Assembly: GCA_018806915.1 (NCBI GenBank)
Contig: JAGKQI010000090.1
Coordinates: 1,178,001-1,242,000 of the forward strand
Reading direction: 5' to 3'
Length of the DNA stretch: 64,000 nucleotides
Source: Phytophthora colocasiae
Taxonomy: Eukaryota > Oomycota > Peronosporomycetes > Peronosporales > Peronosporaceae
Part shown: positions 63,391 through 64,000 of the stretch, one piece after another
How positions within the stretch are numbered: the first letter of the stretch is position 1
Layout: each line of letters starts with the position of its first letter
Notes under the pieces: model-generated
Told to the model about the DNA's origin: nothing
The model's database searches: none
What the model saw: only the letters and a program-made list of their open reading frames with translations
Program-made: the position numbers and the translations under genes

Positions 63391-64000
63391 TCTTTGGGCC
63401 TTCTGACGTGGTGAGGAATCTTGTCAAAAGAGGGTGCTTGGGGCTCGATTGCTTTCGAGCGACGCTGGCGCGTCAAATGCATAAATACGCGGCGATACTT
63501 TAATCAAGTCAAGTGGAAAAGGAACATAAAAAAGCAGGAGACGTGTCGCACGTTTAGGTGCCACACACTAAATAGAGCTGGAGGAGTGACGTAAGTATTA
63601 TAATAGTAGACTGAAGCAAGTTGCAACACACCAACGGCGGCAAGCCCTTCGGCGTTCACTGCGCCAAAGCTACCTGTCCGAGGATTGATTTCTGATACTT
63701 TTCGCTACTAGCAGGCTGCTGCTAGTAGCAGCACATACATATCCAAAGGTAAGAAAGTACTAGCTGATGAATTGTATTCGCGATCTTTGGTACATGTAGC
63801 TGGTCGCCAAACAGCAGGCGTGGCGCGCGTCTAGCAGCACTGAAGGAGTGGAGCGCAGCGCTATTATACAACTGGCCATGATGTGACACTAAGCTTATGA
63901 GCGCATCTTAAGCCAAAGTATTTTCTGGCCCAACCATGATCTTGACTGTGACTGGAGGACGACGGCGGAGTACCGACATGTTTGATGCGCCTCCCAAGCC
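63391..64000. other. Upstream of PGK, no gene seen
   Basis: Non-coding to the window end; contains a CTAGCAGCAG-type short repeat near 63708-63733. Confidence 0.55.

Noticed and set aside
1..64000. CRISPR arrays, operons, riboswitches, rRNA or tRNA genes
   Set aside because: No spaced short repeat array, no bacterial gene layout, and no convincing tRNA or rRNA was seen by eye; a tRNA scan could not be run.

Overview
The window looks like nuclear DNA of an oomycete, most likely a Phytophthora or close relative. Intron-poor genes with short GT-AG introns (about 55-90 bp) are packed tightly. Several starts sit 25-60 bp downstream of the oomycete initiator plus flanking element (TCATTYYNCAWTTT-like). 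Flagellar genes, a starch-binding-domain trehalose synthase fusion, a phosphatase/cyclic-nucleotide/kinase fusion and Crypton elements fit the same picture. No species can be named from the sequence alone.

1-26.3 kb is a gene-dense arm. In order it holds: a 5'-truncated PP2C/cNMP/kinase-like fusion; an axonemal inner-arm dynein intermediate chain (DNAI3/WDR63/IC140 type); an anoctamin; an EDEM-type GH47 protein with a PA domain; a seven-exon SAM methyltransferase that had to be rebuilt by splicing; a coiled-coil protein; three aquaglyceroporin paralogues of 274 aa; a pepsin-like aspartic protease; an NDPK-like/EF-hand protein; GPN2; and a CBM20-TPS-TPP trehalose enzyme.

26.8-55.6 kb is a pyruvate kinase array of six copies: four intact (PK1, PK4, PK5, PK6), one two-frameshift pseudogene (PK3) and one 3' fragment (PK2). 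PK2 is cut by a 16-kb nest of mobile elements. A Copia LTR retrotransposon carries in its 5' LTR a head-to-tail pair of Crypton-like tyrosine recombinase elements, and in its integrase a Gypsy/chromovirus element flanked by a 5-bp target duplication. The Copia outer flanks do not match each other. The right flank instead repeats the region upstream of PK1, as expected from unequal exchange between two Copia insertions.

55.9-64 kb holds two small adjacent genes (the second encoding a tail-anchored protein), the splicing factor PHF5A, a decayed PIF/Harbinger element with TTA target duplication carrying a transposase and a Myb-like gene, a two-HMG-box protein, and phosphoglycerate kinase.

The most unusual structure is the Crypton pair. 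One end of the unit encodes a start codon and 35 residues that read outward. Across the tandem junction these join in frame to the recombinase at the other end. A circular or tandem element would therefore have a longer recombinase gene than a single integrated copy.
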